A DNA stretch of 64,000 nt from the NCBI GenBank assembly GCA_045110475.1, contig JBGCGC010000106.1, positions 1-64,000 on the forward strand, in the 5' to 3' direction. Under the pieces are notes generated by a model. The model was not told the origin of the DNA and did no database searches. It worked only from the letters and a program-made list of their open reading frames with translations. Position 1 is the stretch's first letter, and each line of letters begins with the position of its first letter. Shown here one piece after another: positions 17,627 to 26,935 of this stretch. The translations under genes were made by a program, and so were the position numbers. The stretch comes from Granulosicoccus sp045110475 (GTDB taxonomy: Bacteria; Pseudomonadota; Gammaproteobacteria; Granulosicoccales; Granulosicoccaceae).

Positions 17627-18193
17627 TCAGTCTGTTTCAGCCTTCAAATACGCAATAACGTCAGTCGCATTTTCGTCCGGCGGAAACACCGGATAGAACA
17701 CCTTGACGATAACACCATCACGAATCACCAGCGTGATCCGCTTGGTCAGCTTCTTTCCTTCAACCAACAGCATCGGTAACTTCAACGCGTCACTGAGTGC
17801 CAACGATTCATCCGACAATAGATTGAATGGCAGACTCAGGCGTGTTGCAGCCTCACGCTGACTGTCGCTGCTCTGTGTTGATAAACCAAATACTGCACTA
17901 ACGCCCAATTGTTCAAGCTCCACGGCATGATCACGAAATGCGCAGGATTGTGGTGTGCACCCACGGGCGCCCGGCAACTGATCCCAACCATCTGGCAACG
18001 CCTTGCCCGGCGTTCCAGTCATTGGGTAGGCATACACGACAACCAGCCCTTGCAGTGTACTCAAGTCAACCTGAGCGCCATCAGTAGCCATGAGGCTTAC
18101 CGATGGCACGAGCATTGACGTCAGGTGGGATGCTTGCCCGTCATCTTCAGGTGCAGGAATTGTTGACCAGTCTACTTGTGTCAGAGAATTCAT
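17627..18193 (-). CDS. Peroxiredoxin, AhpC/TSA-like (BCP/PrxQ type)
   Basis: A thiol peroxidase of 188 residues. The active-site stretch is ARGCTPQSCAFRDH, where the first cysteine is peroxidatic and the second, five residues later, is positioned as the resolving cysteine of PrxQ/BCP-type enzymes. Between the usual YPMTGTPG strand and this motif is a short insertion (KALPDGWDQLPG), as in peroxiredoxin-like proteins. It lies 12 bp after asnS and may share its transcript. Confidence 0.85.
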   Translation of the reverse strand: MNSLTQVDWSTIPAPEDDGQASHLTSMLVPSVSLMATDGAQVDLSTLQGLVVVYAYPMTGTPGKALPDGWDQLPGARGCTPQSCAFRDHAVELEQLGVSAVFGLSTQSSDSQREAATRLSLPFNLLSDESLALSDALKLPMLLVEGKKLTKRITLVIRDGVIVKVFYPVFPPDENATDVIAYLKAETD

Positions 18194-18205
18194 GAATACT
18201 CCAAA

Positions 18206-19600
18206 TTAGAAAGGTGCGCTTCGAGGGACGCGAGGAAACGGAATTGCATCACGAATATTCTCCATGCCAGTGACATAATTAAGTACTCGCTCAAAGCCCA
18301 TGCCAAAGCCTGCGTGTGGTGCAGTACCGTAACGGCGTAAATCACGATACCACTCAAGCTCTTCGCGCAGACCCTGGGCATCCAGCTTTTCATCCAGTAC
18401 GGACAGGCGCTCTTCACGCTGACTGCCACCAATGATTTCGCCAATGCCAGGGGCAAGTACGTCCATAGCCGCCACCGTTTTTCCATCGTCATTCTCGCGC
18501 ATGTAAAACGCCTTGATCTCCTTGGGATAGTTTTGCAGGATCACAGGACGCCCGATGTGCTCTTCCGCCAGCCAGCGCTCATGTTCGGACTGCAAGTCCA
18601 GACCCCAGCTCACCGGAAACTCAAACTTCTTGTCAGATTTTTCAAGCAGAACAATGGCATCGCTGTAGTCCATACGTTCAAAATCTGCATCCGCGACATG
18701 CCGTAATCGGGTAAGTGCTTCCTTGTCTATGCGTTGAGCAAAGAAAGCCATATCGTCTTCACGCTCGTCAAGCACAGCGTTAAACAGATAGCGCAAAAAA
18801 TCTTCAGCCAGCGCTGCATTGTCGTCAAGGTCAGCAAATGCCATTTCCGGCTCGACCATCCAGAACTCTGCAAGGTGTCTGCTGGTATTGGAATTCTCTG
18901 CACGAAACGTTGGACCAAAGGTATACACCTTACTCAATGCCAGTGCGTAGCTCTCGGCATTCAACTGACCACTGACAGTCAGAAATGCCTCACGTGCAAA
19001 AAAATCCTTGTCGAAATCGACTTTGCCGTCCGTCGTGGTGGGCGGCTTGAGAGCATCGAGCGTACTGACTCGAAATAGCTCACCCGCACCTTCACAATCA
19101 CTGGTAGTGATCAACGGCGTACTGACCCATTGAAAACGACGCTCTTTGAAATAACGGTGAATGCCACTGGAAAGCGTGGAACGCACTCTGCTAATTGCCC
19201 CGAAGGCATTGGTGCGCGGGCGCAAGTGCGCTACCTGCCGCAGGTATTCGAAGGTGTGTCGTTTTTTGGCAATAGGATATTGCTCGGGATCATCCACCTC
19301 ACCGATGATTACCACCTGACTTGCCTGCAGCTCAACGCTCTGCCCCTTACCTTCGGAGGCGACCAGCGAACCCGTAACCTCAATGGCAAAGCCTGCAGAA
19401 ATTCGCAGCACATCGTTCTGATAATTGGCTAGCGATTGATCGACGATGATCTGTAACGCATCAAAACACGAGCCGTCATATAAGGCGATAAATGACAGAC
19501 CTGCCTTGGAATCACGGCGACTCCTCGCCCATCCTTTCACGGTGATGCTCTGACCCGTGGGCTCAGTTGCCAGAATCTCGACAATGTCGTTTTTGTTCAT
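18206..19600 (-). CDS. asnS: Asparaginyl-tRNA synthetase
   Basis: A class IIb synthetase charging tRNA-Asn. The 464 residues show an N-terminal OB fold (TVKGWARSRRDSK), motif 2 FRAENSNTSRHLAEFWMVEPE and motif 3 GFGMGFERVLNYVTGMENIRDAIPFPR. AENSNT and the C-terminal motif distinguish AsnRS from AspRS. The start is ATG at 19600, 10 bp after holA, with the peroxiredoxin gene downstream. Confidence 0.97.
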   Translation of the reverse strand: MNKNDIVEILATEPTGQSITVKGWARSRRDSKAGLSFIALYDGSCFDALQIIVDQSLANYQNDVLRISAGFAIEVTGSLVASEGKGQSVELQASQVVIIGEVDDPEQYPIAKKRHTFEYLRQVAHLRPRTNAFGAISRVRSTLSSGIHRYFKERRFQWVSTPLITTSDCEGAGELFRVSTLDALKPPTTTDGKVDFDKDFFAREAFLTVSGQLNAESYALALSKVYTFGPTFRAENSNTSRHLAEFWMVEPEMAFADLDDNAALAEDFLRYLFNAVLDEREDDMAFFAQRIDKEALTRLRHVADADFERMDYSDAIVLLEKSDKKFEFPVSWGLDLQSEHERWLAEEHIGRPVILQNYPKEIKAFYMRENDDGKTVAAMDVLAPGIGEIIGGSQREERLSVLDEKLDAQGLREELEWYRDLRRYGTAPHAGFGMGFERVLNYVTGMENIRDAIPFPRVPRSAPF

Positions 19601-19610
19601 ACGCTGTTAC

Positions 19611-20654
19611 TCAGGAAGGTATAGCCGGGTTCTTCGGTATCAGTGGCTCGCCGCGACTGGCCAGTTGTACCACCAGTGATTCAAAGGCATCCCAGACCGA
19701 TCCGGGAGCCTGACCTTTTATCTGCCTGTCAATAGTAGAACACGCCGAGAGCATGGACAGCCAGCTTTGGGCATCGTGCCTGGACATGGCACTTTTTAGA
19801 GGTGTGGCCCGGCTTTGCCAGACACCGGCAGATTTCAGCGCAGAATCAAGCCCGACACCTTTTTCGTGAGCTTCCGCAGCGCGCGCGCCAGCCCGAACCT
19901 CCGAGCTCAATGCCCAAAGAATGAGGACTTCGGCAACCGCCTCGTCGCGCAGACCGGCCAGTACTCGCAGGGAACGGCGCGCCTGTCCATTAAGGGCCGC
20001 AAGTGACAGATCGCCGATGGAGTAGCGCGCGCTGTCAGCAACCGCGTCCATGACGTTTTCATGGGTTAACCGTCCCTGAGGGTATAACAAGGCCAGTCGT
20101 TCAACCTCCTGTTGTGCTGCCAAAAGATTACCTTCTACCCGCTCGACAATCAGCGCCAGCGCATCGTCTTCGGCCTGTAGTCCGTGGCCTGCCAACCGCT
20201 GCTTAAGCCAGCCACCCAATTGGGTCACCGGCAAGGGATACAAGGCTATAGTCACCCCGACCTTGTCAATGGCCTTGAACCAGGCACTGTTGGTTCCGGA
20301 GCGATCCAGCTTGCCAGAAGTGATCAACAGCAGCACATCTTCGGGTGGCGCACTGCAATATTGCTTGAGCACATCTCCACCCACCCGCCCGGGTTTACCG
20401 GTAGGCAGCCTGAGTTCAATGATGCGACGCTCGGCAAACAGAGACAAGCTGTCTGCCGCTTCCCGAAACGATGACCAGTCGGACTCATCGACCGGCTGAA
20501 TAACAGTACGCTCTTCGAAACCGTGATCACGGGCGCAAGCGCGCAGTTTGTCACCCGCCTCCATGATCTGCAGAGGTTCGTCGCCAAACAGCAGGTAGAC
20601 AGGCGCAAGCTTGCTTTTCAGGTGAGCGTCCAGTTTGTCCGGGTAGAGTTTCAT
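19611..20654 (-). CDS. holA: DNA polymerase III delta subunit
   Basis: The clamp-loader subunit that opens the beta clamp. The N-terminus MKLYPDKLDAHLKSKLAPVYLLFGDEPLQI is a typical HolA start, with the AAA+-like fold lacking a functional P-loop. The C-terminal collar helices are about 250-335. The 347 residues match the family. The usual neighbour lptE is absent; instead a 166-bp palindromic repeat lies 30 bp upstream of the start. Confidence 0.93.
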   Translation of the reverse strand: MKLYPDKLDAHLKSKLAPVYLLFGDEPLQIMEAGDKLRACARDHGFEERTVIQPVDESDWSSFREAADSLSLFAERRIIELRLPTGKPGRVGGDVLKQYCSAPPEDVLLLITSGKLDRSGTNSAWFKAIDKVGVTIALYPLPVTQLGGWLKQRLAGHGLQAEDDALALIVERVEGNLLAAQQEVERLALLYPQGRLTHENVMDAVADSARYSIGDLSLAALNGQARRSLRVLAGLRDEAVAEVLILWALSSEVRAGARAAEAHEKGVGLDSALKSAGVWQSRATPLKSAMSRHDAQSWLSMLSACSTIDRQIKGQAPGSVWDAFESLVVQLASRGEPLIPKNPAIPS

Positions 20655-20684
20655 GGCAACCTTGAAAATTTGGAATCGGAGGCG

Positions 20685-20850
20685 CTAGCCTGGACTATTC
20701 ATGAAACGCCGAATCCTTTCACCAGACCCTTTGTTCGTAGCGGATTTCGTGAAGGAGCGGAATACAGTCTGTATTTCCGACTGAACGAAATTCGCTACGG
20801 ACGAAGGGACTGCGGAAGGATTTGGTGATTTCATGAATAATCCAGTCTAG
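20685..20850. mobile_element. CTAG-bounded palindromic element, family 1, copy A
   Basis: A 166-bp near-perfect inverted repeat running from CTAG to CTAG. The left end CTAGCCTGGACTATTCATGA mirrors the right end, which read inverted is CTAGACTGGATTATTCATGA. The centre is a GGAATACAG/CTGTATTTCC palindrome. It differs from copy B at 37104-37269 in about six positions. It encodes no protein. CTAG with duplicated TA is the target known for IS630/mariner-type transposases. Confidence 0.9.
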
Positions 20851-20930
20851 CCACCGTCTGCGTAAGCCTCAGCGCTTCTTAGCGTGTAGCATACCTAACC
20901 TGACACCAACCCGGACCCGCAAGCGCGTCG

Positions 20931-21989
20931 ATGATTGCCCAAAATCCGCCCTTTTCCAACCCACCCAAAGATGCTCTGTTTGCACTCGGCAGGGCCATTC
21001 TGTTCGAAATGGACCCGGAAAAAGCCCATGATTTCGCGCTCGGCATGCTTAATAATCGCCCTGTGCAATCCATGCTTGTTAGCCGCTATCAGGTGGCACC
21101 GAGTAACACAGCCGTCATGGGTCAGCATTTTGAGAACCGGATTGGTCTGGCAGCGGGACTGGATAAAAATGCTGATTACATCGATGCCCTGGGTGCTATC
21201 GGTTTTGGCCATATCGAAGTGGGCACTGTCACGCCCAAGCCACAAGCGGGTAACGCAAAACCCAGAATCTTTCGCTTGACACAACATCAGGCTCTGATCA
21301 ACCGACTCGGCTTCAATAACAAGGGAGTGGATCACCTGGTGGAACAGGTACAGCGGCGCAAGTACCGCGGCAGACTGGGAATCAATATTGGCAAGAACGC
21401 CACAACATCGCTTGACGATGCGCAAAATGATTACCTGCATTGTCTGGAGCGGGTGTACCCGTTTGCTGACTACATAACAGTCAACATTTCATCACCCAAC
21501 ACGCAGGGGCTGAGAGATCTGCAGCACGGCGAGCGCCTTCAACATCTGCTGCAATCGCTCAAGGATAGCCAAAGTCGTCTATCCACTGAGCACAACAGTT
21601 ACGTTCCCATTGCCCTGAAGATCGCCCCAGACATGACTGACACAGAACTGGATGATTTTTGTGCGCAACTGATTGCCTTTGAGATCGACGCCTTGATTAG
21701 TGGTAACACCACCAACTCCCGTGAGCCAGTTGCCAATCATCTGTACGCACGTGAAACAGGGGGACTCAGTGGCAAGCCATTACGCGCTCTGGCAGACGAT
21801 AGGCTGGCTGCCGTGCGTGCGCGAATTGGCGATAAAGCGGCTCTGTTTGGTGTCGGCGGTGTTAACTGTGGCAATGATGCCTTGAACAAACTGCAAACCG
21901 GCGCGGATCTTGTCCAGCTATACTCTGGCCTGATATTTCAGGGTCCGGCCCTTGTCCGTGACTGTATCGAGGCAACCAGGGGTTGGTAG
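20931..21989 (+). CDS. pyrD: Dihydroorotate dehydrogenase (quinone), class 2
   Basis: Oxidises dihydroorotate to orotate at the inner membrane, passing electrons to quinone. The 352 residues contain the N-terminal amphipathic membrane region (about 13-35), GLAAGLDKNADYIDALGAIGFGHIEVGTVTPKPQ for FMN binding, the catalytic serine in NISSPNTQGLRDLQ, and the C-terminal phosphate site GVGGV. Serine rather than cysteine as the base, plus the N-terminal extension, marks class 2. The start at 20931 could be slightly upstream of the true one. Confidence 0.96.
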   Translation: MIAQNPPFSNPPKDALFALGRAILFEMDPEKAHDFALGMLNNRPVQSMLVSRYQVAPSNTAVMGQHFENRIGLAAGLDKNADYIDALGAIGFGHIEVGTVTPKPQAGNAKPRIFRLTQHQALINRLGFNNKGVDHLVEQVQRRKYRGRLGINIGKNATTSLDDAQNDYLHCLERVYPFADYITVNISSPNTQGLRDLQHGERLQHLLQSLKDSQSRLSTEHNSYVPIALKIAPDMTDTELDDFCAQLIAFEIDALISGNTTNSREPVANHLYARETGGLSGKPLRALADDRLAAVRARIGDKAALFGVGGVNCGNDALNKLQTGADLVQLYSGLIFQGPALVRDCIEATRGW

Positions 21990-22056
21990 CGGTCTTAACC
22001 AGACTAATATCCCTCACTGGAACAACAGTGATTGCACAACCAGACTGAGAAAAACC

Positions 22057-23013
22057 ATGGCCTACATTGATGTATTCAACGGTGATGCAGACGGCTTGTG
22101 TGCATTGCATCAGCTACGCCTTGCCAATCCGCAGGACAGCCATCTGATCACCGGTGTAAAGCGTGATATTGCATTGGTGCAGCAAGTCGAGGCAAACGCT
22201 GACGACACAGTGACAATTCTTGATATCTCGTTGGACAAAAATCGTGATGCCCTGGTAGACGTGCTGGGCAGCGGCGCATCAGTAACCTATATGGATCATC
22301 ACTTTGCGGGTGACATTCCAACAAACACCAATCTGACAGCTCACATTGATACCTCAGCAGAGACCTGCACCGGGCTGATTGCCAATAAGGTACTCAACGG
22401 TGCTTATCTGCCGTGGGCTGTGGTGGCCGCATTTGGCGACAATCTTCTGGACACAGCCCGGCATGCCGCCACCAGCCTGAATCTTTCTGAAAGCCAGCTT
22501 GACCAATTGCAAACGCTTGGCACATTGCTCAACTACAACGGTTATGGTTCAAGTCTGTCAGACCTGTATTTTGCACCAGCCGATCTCTATCGTCGTCTTC
22601 AGCCACATAGCAGCCCTTTTACATTCATCGAAGAAGACGATGCGTTTGTGAAACTCAGTGACGGCTACGACAGCGATCACCAACGGGCGACATCGATAAA
22701 TGCACACCAGCAAACAGAAGACATTGCCATCTATCTGTTTCCCAACGACCCTTTCGCCAGAAGAATCAGTGGCGTTTACGCCAACGAGCTTGCACAGGCA
22801 AACCCTGACCGCGCGCACGCACTGCTCAGTGAGCTGAATGATGGAAGCTATCTGGTGAGTGTGCGTGCACCCATCAACAATCGCACAGGCTGCGACGAGC
22901 TTTGCCGTCAATTTGAAACAGGTGGTGGGCGCAAGGCCGCCGCTGGTATCAACAAACTACCCGCCAGTGAGCTTGATCGGTTTGCAACGGCCATGGCTCA
23001 GCAGTTCGGCTAG
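22057..23013 (+). CDS. DHH family phosphoesterase
   Basis: A 318-residue protein with the RecJ/NrnA-like motifs: FNGDADGLCALHQ (motif I), DIS (II), MDHH (III) and the C-terminal DHHA1 signature GGGRKAAAGI. Family members hydrolyse nano-RNA, cyclic dinucleotide products or other phosphodiesters; the substrate here cannot be read from sequence. I chose the ATG at 22057, where homology begins, rather than an upstream ATG at 21952 that overlaps pyrD. It follows pyrD by 67 bp. Confidence 0.85.
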   Translation: MAYIDVFNGDADGLCALHQLRLANPQDSHLITGVKRDIALVQQVEANADDTVTILDISLDKNRDALVDVLGSGASVTYMDHHFAGDIPTNTNLTAHIDTSAETCTGLIANKVLNGAYLPWAVVAAFGDNLLDTARHAATSLNLSESQLDQLQTLGTLLNYNGYGSSLSDLYFAPADLYRRLQPHSSPFTFIEEDDAFVKLSDGYDSDHQRATSINAHQQTEDIAIYLFPNDPFARRISGVYANELAQANPDRAHALLSELNDGSYLVSVRAPINNRTGCDELCRQFETGGGRKAAAGINKLPASELDRFATAMAQQFG

Positions 23014-23104
23014 TGGTTCACACCGTATGTCGTGATTGGCGGGCACCCATTTCCATCGCCGATCAATGCATGACTACAGTTTGCGGCGACAATACCAACG
23101 ACTA

Positions 23105-24028
23105 TTACAGGTTCATCAGTTCTCTCACATGTGCCGTGGCACAGCGGCTGAGTGCTGGTAACGCATACCCACCTTCCAGCATGGATACAATCCGACCATC
23201 GGCGTGCTGGTCAGCGACGTCCATGATCTGCCTTGTTATCCACACGTAGTCATCGTCAACCAGCGATATGCTGGCGAGCGGGTCTTCGGTATGAGCATCA
23301 AACCCTGCGCTTACGAATATCATTTGCGGTTTGAACTGCGCTAACGCGGGTAACCAGCTTTGAGTAATCGCATGCCGGAAATCTGCACTGCCAGTACCGG
23401 ACGGCAATGGCACATTAACCCGCTGATCGGTAACGTTGTCCCGGTAATTGCCAGGATAGAAAGGATGCTGGAACGATGAGCAAAACAGAATCCCGGGATC
23501 GCCATCGACAATGTCTTCGGTGCCATTGCCATGATGTACATCAAAATCAAGAATGGCGACGCGTTCAAGGCCGTGCGCCTTGATGGCATGGCGCGCAGCA
23601 ATAGCGATATTACCGAAGAAACAAAATCCCATCGCCTGCGCACGCTCGGCATGATGCCCCGGCGGGCGAGTCAGGCAAAACGCTGTCTTTGCATCACCGC
23701 CGCAGACCGTGTCAACCGCCAGAACACCAGCACCTGCAGCCCGTAAGCTGGCGTTTAGTGAATGCGGGTTCATGGCCGTATCAGCATCGAGCTGAACGGT
23801 ACCGCGGCTGGGTGCCATATCGTGAATATGCGCAACGTAGGCTTCCGGGTGAGCCAGCATCAGTTGTTCGCACGTGGCTAATGGCGCATCTCGATGCTGT
23901 AAATAGTCGTACACATCCTGCTTCTTCAGTTGATCGTTGATGGCATCAATGCGCTGTGGGCACTCAGGATGCCCGGCACTTATCTCGTGTCCGACACAAT
24001 CACGATGGGAAATCAGGACAGTGCTCAT
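23105..24028 (-). CDS. Histone deacetylase family protein (lysine deacetylase-like)
   Basis: A zinc-dependent amidohydrolase of the HDAC/acetoin-utilisation/polyamine deacetylase superfamily. The 307 residues contain the catalytic His pair in RPPGHHAERAQAMGFCFFGN, zinc ligands in LDFDVHHGNGTED and SAGFDAH, and the C-terminal LEGGY with the transition-state tyrosine. It is transcribed away from the Pat-like acetyltransferase gene across a 204-bp interval, which suggests a role in reversing protein acetylation. Deacetylation of a small molecule is the alternative. Confidence 0.9.
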   Translation of the reverse strand: MSTVLISHRDCVGHEISAGHPECPQRIDAINDQLKKQDVYDYLQHRDAPLATCEQLMLAHPEAYVAHIHDMAPSRGTVQLDADTAMNPHSLNASLRAAGAGVLAVDTVCGGDAKTAFCLTRPPGHHAERAQAMGFCFFGNIAIAARHAIKAHGLERVAILDFDVHHGNGTEDIVDGDPGILFCSSFQHPFYPGNYRDNVTDQRVNVPLPSGTGSADFRHAITQSWLPALAQFKPQMIFVSAGFDAHTEDPLASISLVDDDYVWITRQIMDVADQHADGRIVSMLEGGYALPALSRCATAHVRELMNL

Positions 24029-24232
24029 CTATGGCTCCATATGCTTGCTGCTTTGCAAGGAAATATACCAGTTGTCAAACAAAAGCTCACCGACCATAAG
24101 CTCTCTTTTACTTCGTGTTGACCTTGTGCCTGTTAAACAATCACGAAAGCCGCCAGAATTCACACGCTCAGTACACAGGTACGAGGTGTGCATGGACATA
24201 TTGAAGCCAGCTTGTTGCTGTAGTATCCAGCC

Positions 24233-26935
24233 ATGTCCACTCTATTGATCGAAAAACTGCTGGACCCGTCATCACTTGTCGTGATCGGAGCCAGCGCCAG
24301 AGAAGCATCACCCGGTTTCAAACTGACACAGAACCTCCTGTACGGGGGCTACAAGGGCACATTGTTTCTGGTTAATCCGCGGTACGAATCAGTGCTGGAC
24401 CAACCGTGCTTCAAGTCAGTCAAGGCGTTACCTGAAACACCCGATCTGGCCATTATCAACGTTCCATCGCGCATCCTTCGCCGAACACTGGTGCAGTGTT
24501 CTGGAAAAGGCATTCTTGTTGCCGTGGTCATGTCCGGTACCAGCAAATCGCAGGCACTGCACCGCTATGCGCAACGCCTTGGTATGCGCCTGATGGGGCC
24601 TTACTGCGCAGGCCTCGTTCGCCCACACATTGGACTCAACGCGACCTACAGCGCTAACCGGATTTACAAGGGCAATCTGGCTATTATCAGCCAAAGCGCA
24701 TCTCTGGGCGCAGCCATGGTGGACTGGGCAGAATCCAGCAATGTTGGTTTCTCTGCCATGCTGTCGACCGGGCAAGACACCGACATCACGTTGTCCGATC
24801 TGCTCGACCTGCTGGCAGAGGATTGGCACACGAAAGCGGTCATCGTCTATCTGGAACGTATCCATGCATCTCGCGCCTTTCTAAGTGCTCTGAGCGCCTG
24901 CGCGCGAATAAAACCCGTGGTACTTATGAGATCAATCAACGAGGGCGTGCAATATTGCGATGCCCTTACCCGTACCGGACAGGTTTATAACTCGGATACC
25001 ATTTTTCAGGCAGCCTTGAATCGTGCAGGTGTCGTACGTATCAAAAGTTTTTCCAATCTGTATGCAGCAGCCAGAATTTTGTCCTCAGGCATACGGGTCA
25101 AAGGCAATCGCCTGGCTGTTATCAGCAATGCCAATGCACCAGCCATGATGGCGCTGGAAAGAATAACAAGCAAGGAATTCGAAGCACCGCGAATCGATAC
25201 CCACGTGCTGGAACAATTGCAGAATCAGGAAAAAGTCAACATCATCGGTAATAACCCGATGCTGCTACGCGATCCCTTGAAACTGGCAGAGCACTACCAG
25301 ACATGCATCCACGCACTTCAGGCAATACCTGATATCGACGCTGTTCTTGTCATTTTTGTTCCTGACTCACGCAACGATGCAACGCTAATTGCACAAGCAA
25401 TTACCGCGTGCCTTCCATTGAAAAAACCCTTGCTGACCTGCTGGATGGGCGATGCCAGTGTTGGCAAGGCTCGTGAAACACTGGCACAAGCGGGGATTCC
25501 AAATTTCAGAACGCCAGAGGCTGCTACAGACGGGTTTGATTTTCTGCATCGCTATTTTGTCAGTCAGCAGCAACTGTTGCAATTACCTAATCCTGCCTCT
25601 CGACGGACTCCGGCAGATGTCACCAGTGCCAAAGCCATGGTAAGTGCTCAACTCAGCGAAGGTCATCGTGTACTTGGACCGATACGCACGCACAAGCTCA
25701 TGGAGCTGTTTGACATACCCGTTCTACCCAGCCAAAGGGCGACCTCACTAGAAGATGCCATCAGTATGGCCAATGGCATGGGCTATCCCGTTGCCATGAA
25801 ACTTGTCTCACCCAATATCAGTTACAAGGCATCGGTTGTGAACACGCAACTGAATATCAGCACCGCCGACGAGGTAGAAGAGGCGTGGAAACTCATTAAT
25901 GCAAGGCTACAGGCGCTGCGACCAGATGCAGAATTTACCGGTGTACTGGTTGAGCCAATGCACTCTCCTTTAAATACACGATCCATGGCTGTATCAATTT
26001 CCCGCGATCCGGTATTCGGCCCTGTGATATCCCTTGGTGTGGGTGGTGAGCTAACCGCGCTCATGCATAAACGTCGGGTGCAGTTGCCACCTCTCAATCG
26101 TTTTCTCATCAATGATCTTCTGGACAATACCGAGTTTCAGGTATATCTGGGTGCGTTTCGACACACCGAAGCGGTGGACAGCAAACCGCTAGCCAAAGTG
26201 TTGCGCAGACTTTCAGAAATAGCCTGCGAATTGCCCGAAGTGTTCTCGCTGGACATCAACCCGCTTGTTCTCAGCGAACACGGTGTCATGGCCATAGACG
26301 TACAGGTTGTGCTGGAACAACCACCTTCCTCAGACAGACTCTACAAACATCTCGCTATTCATCCGTACCCGTGGGAATGGGTACGCGATGTTGTCCTTAA
26401 GGATGGGCTTGGCGTACAGCTACGACCCATCCGTCCAGAGGATGCCATACCACTTCAGGACATGGTTAGAGAGATGTCTCCACAGGCACGCTTTTTTCGA
26501 TTCATGCATGCCATTAACGAGTTGTCACCACAGATGGTGGCACAATTTACAAAGCTCGACTACGAACGCCAGATGGCCTTTGTGGCAACACCTGACACCA
26601 TTGACAGCGAACGCAATCAAGGACAAGCGCAGATCGTAATCGGCGCTTGCCGGTACATGATCAGTAACAATCGTTTATCGGGAGAATTCGCGGTATCCAT
26701 AAGCGACGAACACAATGGTCGGGGGCTGGCTACTCAATTAATGCAGCTTCTGATTGAGCATGCAACATCGTTAGGGCTTCGATCAATTCATGGGGACGTA
26801 CTTCGTACCAACAAACCGATGCAAGCATTGATGAATTCGCTGGGGTTCCATCCCACCCCGAGCAAGGATGATCACGAGGTGATCGTCTACTCCCTGGCAC
26901 TCGACACCACCCCCTACAAACTGGAACTTTCATGA
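24233..26935 (+). CDS. Pat/Pka-type protein lysine acetyltransferase (ACD-like domain plus GNAT)
   Basis: A 900-residue protein with an NDP-forming acyl-CoA synthetase-like region (CoA-binding fold about 10-150, ligase domain, ATP-grasp about 490-700) and a C-terminal GNAT domain (about 720-890; RFFRFMHAINELSPQMVAQFT, GEFAVSI with the conserved Glu, GRGLATQLMQLLIEHA). In active synthetases the catalytic His lies in S-H-T-G; the aligned stretch here is LTRTGQ, so the His is replaced by Arg. Loss of this His is known in Salmonella Pat, where the region is regulatory. The likely role is acetyl-CoA-dependent acetylation of proteins such as acetyl-CoA synthetase. Confidence 0.92.
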   Translation: MSTLLIEKLLDPSSLVVIGASAREASPGFKLTQNLLYGGYKGTLFLVNPRYESVLDQPCFKSVKALPETPDLAIINVPSRILRRTLVQCSGKGILVAVVMSGTSKSQALHRYAQRLGMRLMGPYCAGLVRPHIGLNATYSANRIYKGNLAIISQSASLGAAMVDWAESSNVGFSAMLSTGQDTDITLSDLLDLLAEDWHTKAVIVYLERIHASRAFLSALSACARIKPVVLMRSINEGVQYCDALTRTGQVYNSDTIFQAALNRAGVVRIKSFSNLYAAARILSSGIRVKGNRLAVISNANAPAMMALERITSKEFEAPRIDTHVLEQLQNQEKVNIIGNNPMLLRDPLKLAEHYQTCIHALQAIPDIDAVLVIFVPDSRNDATLIAQAITACLPLKKPLLTCWMGDASVGKARETLAQAGIPNFRTPEAATDGFDFLHRYFVSQQQLLQLPNPASRRTPADVTSAKAMVSAQLSEGHRVLGPIRTHKLMELFDIPVLPSQRATSLEDAISMANGMGYPVAMKLVSPNISYKASVVNTQLNISTADEVEEAWKLINARLQALRPDAEFTGVLVEPMHSPLNTRSMAVSISRDPVFGPVISLGVGGELTALMHKRRVQLPPLNRFLINDLLDNTEFQVYLGAFRHTEAVDSKPLAKVLRRLSEIACELPEVFSLDINPLVLSEHGVMAIDVQVVLEQPPSSDRLYKHLAIHPYPWEWVRDVVLKDGLGVQLRPIRPEDAIPLQDMVREMSPQARFFRFMHAINELSPQMVAQFTKLDYERQMAFVATPDTIDSERNQGQAQIVIGACRYMISNNRLSGEFAVSISDEHNGRGLATQLMQLLIEHATSLGLRSIHGDVLRTNKPMQALMNSLGFHPTPSKDDHEVIVYSLALDTTPYKLELS

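Noticed and set aside
20685..20850. REP elements of the RAYT (GTAG) type
   Set aside because: The bounding tetranucleotide is CTAG, the elements are much longer than REPs, and no RAYT gene is present; IS630-type ends fit better.
24029..24232. CRP site between the deacetylase and acetyltransferase genes
   Set aside because: A TGTG...TCAC pair exists but the spacing is 12 bp instead of about 8, so it does not match the consensus.
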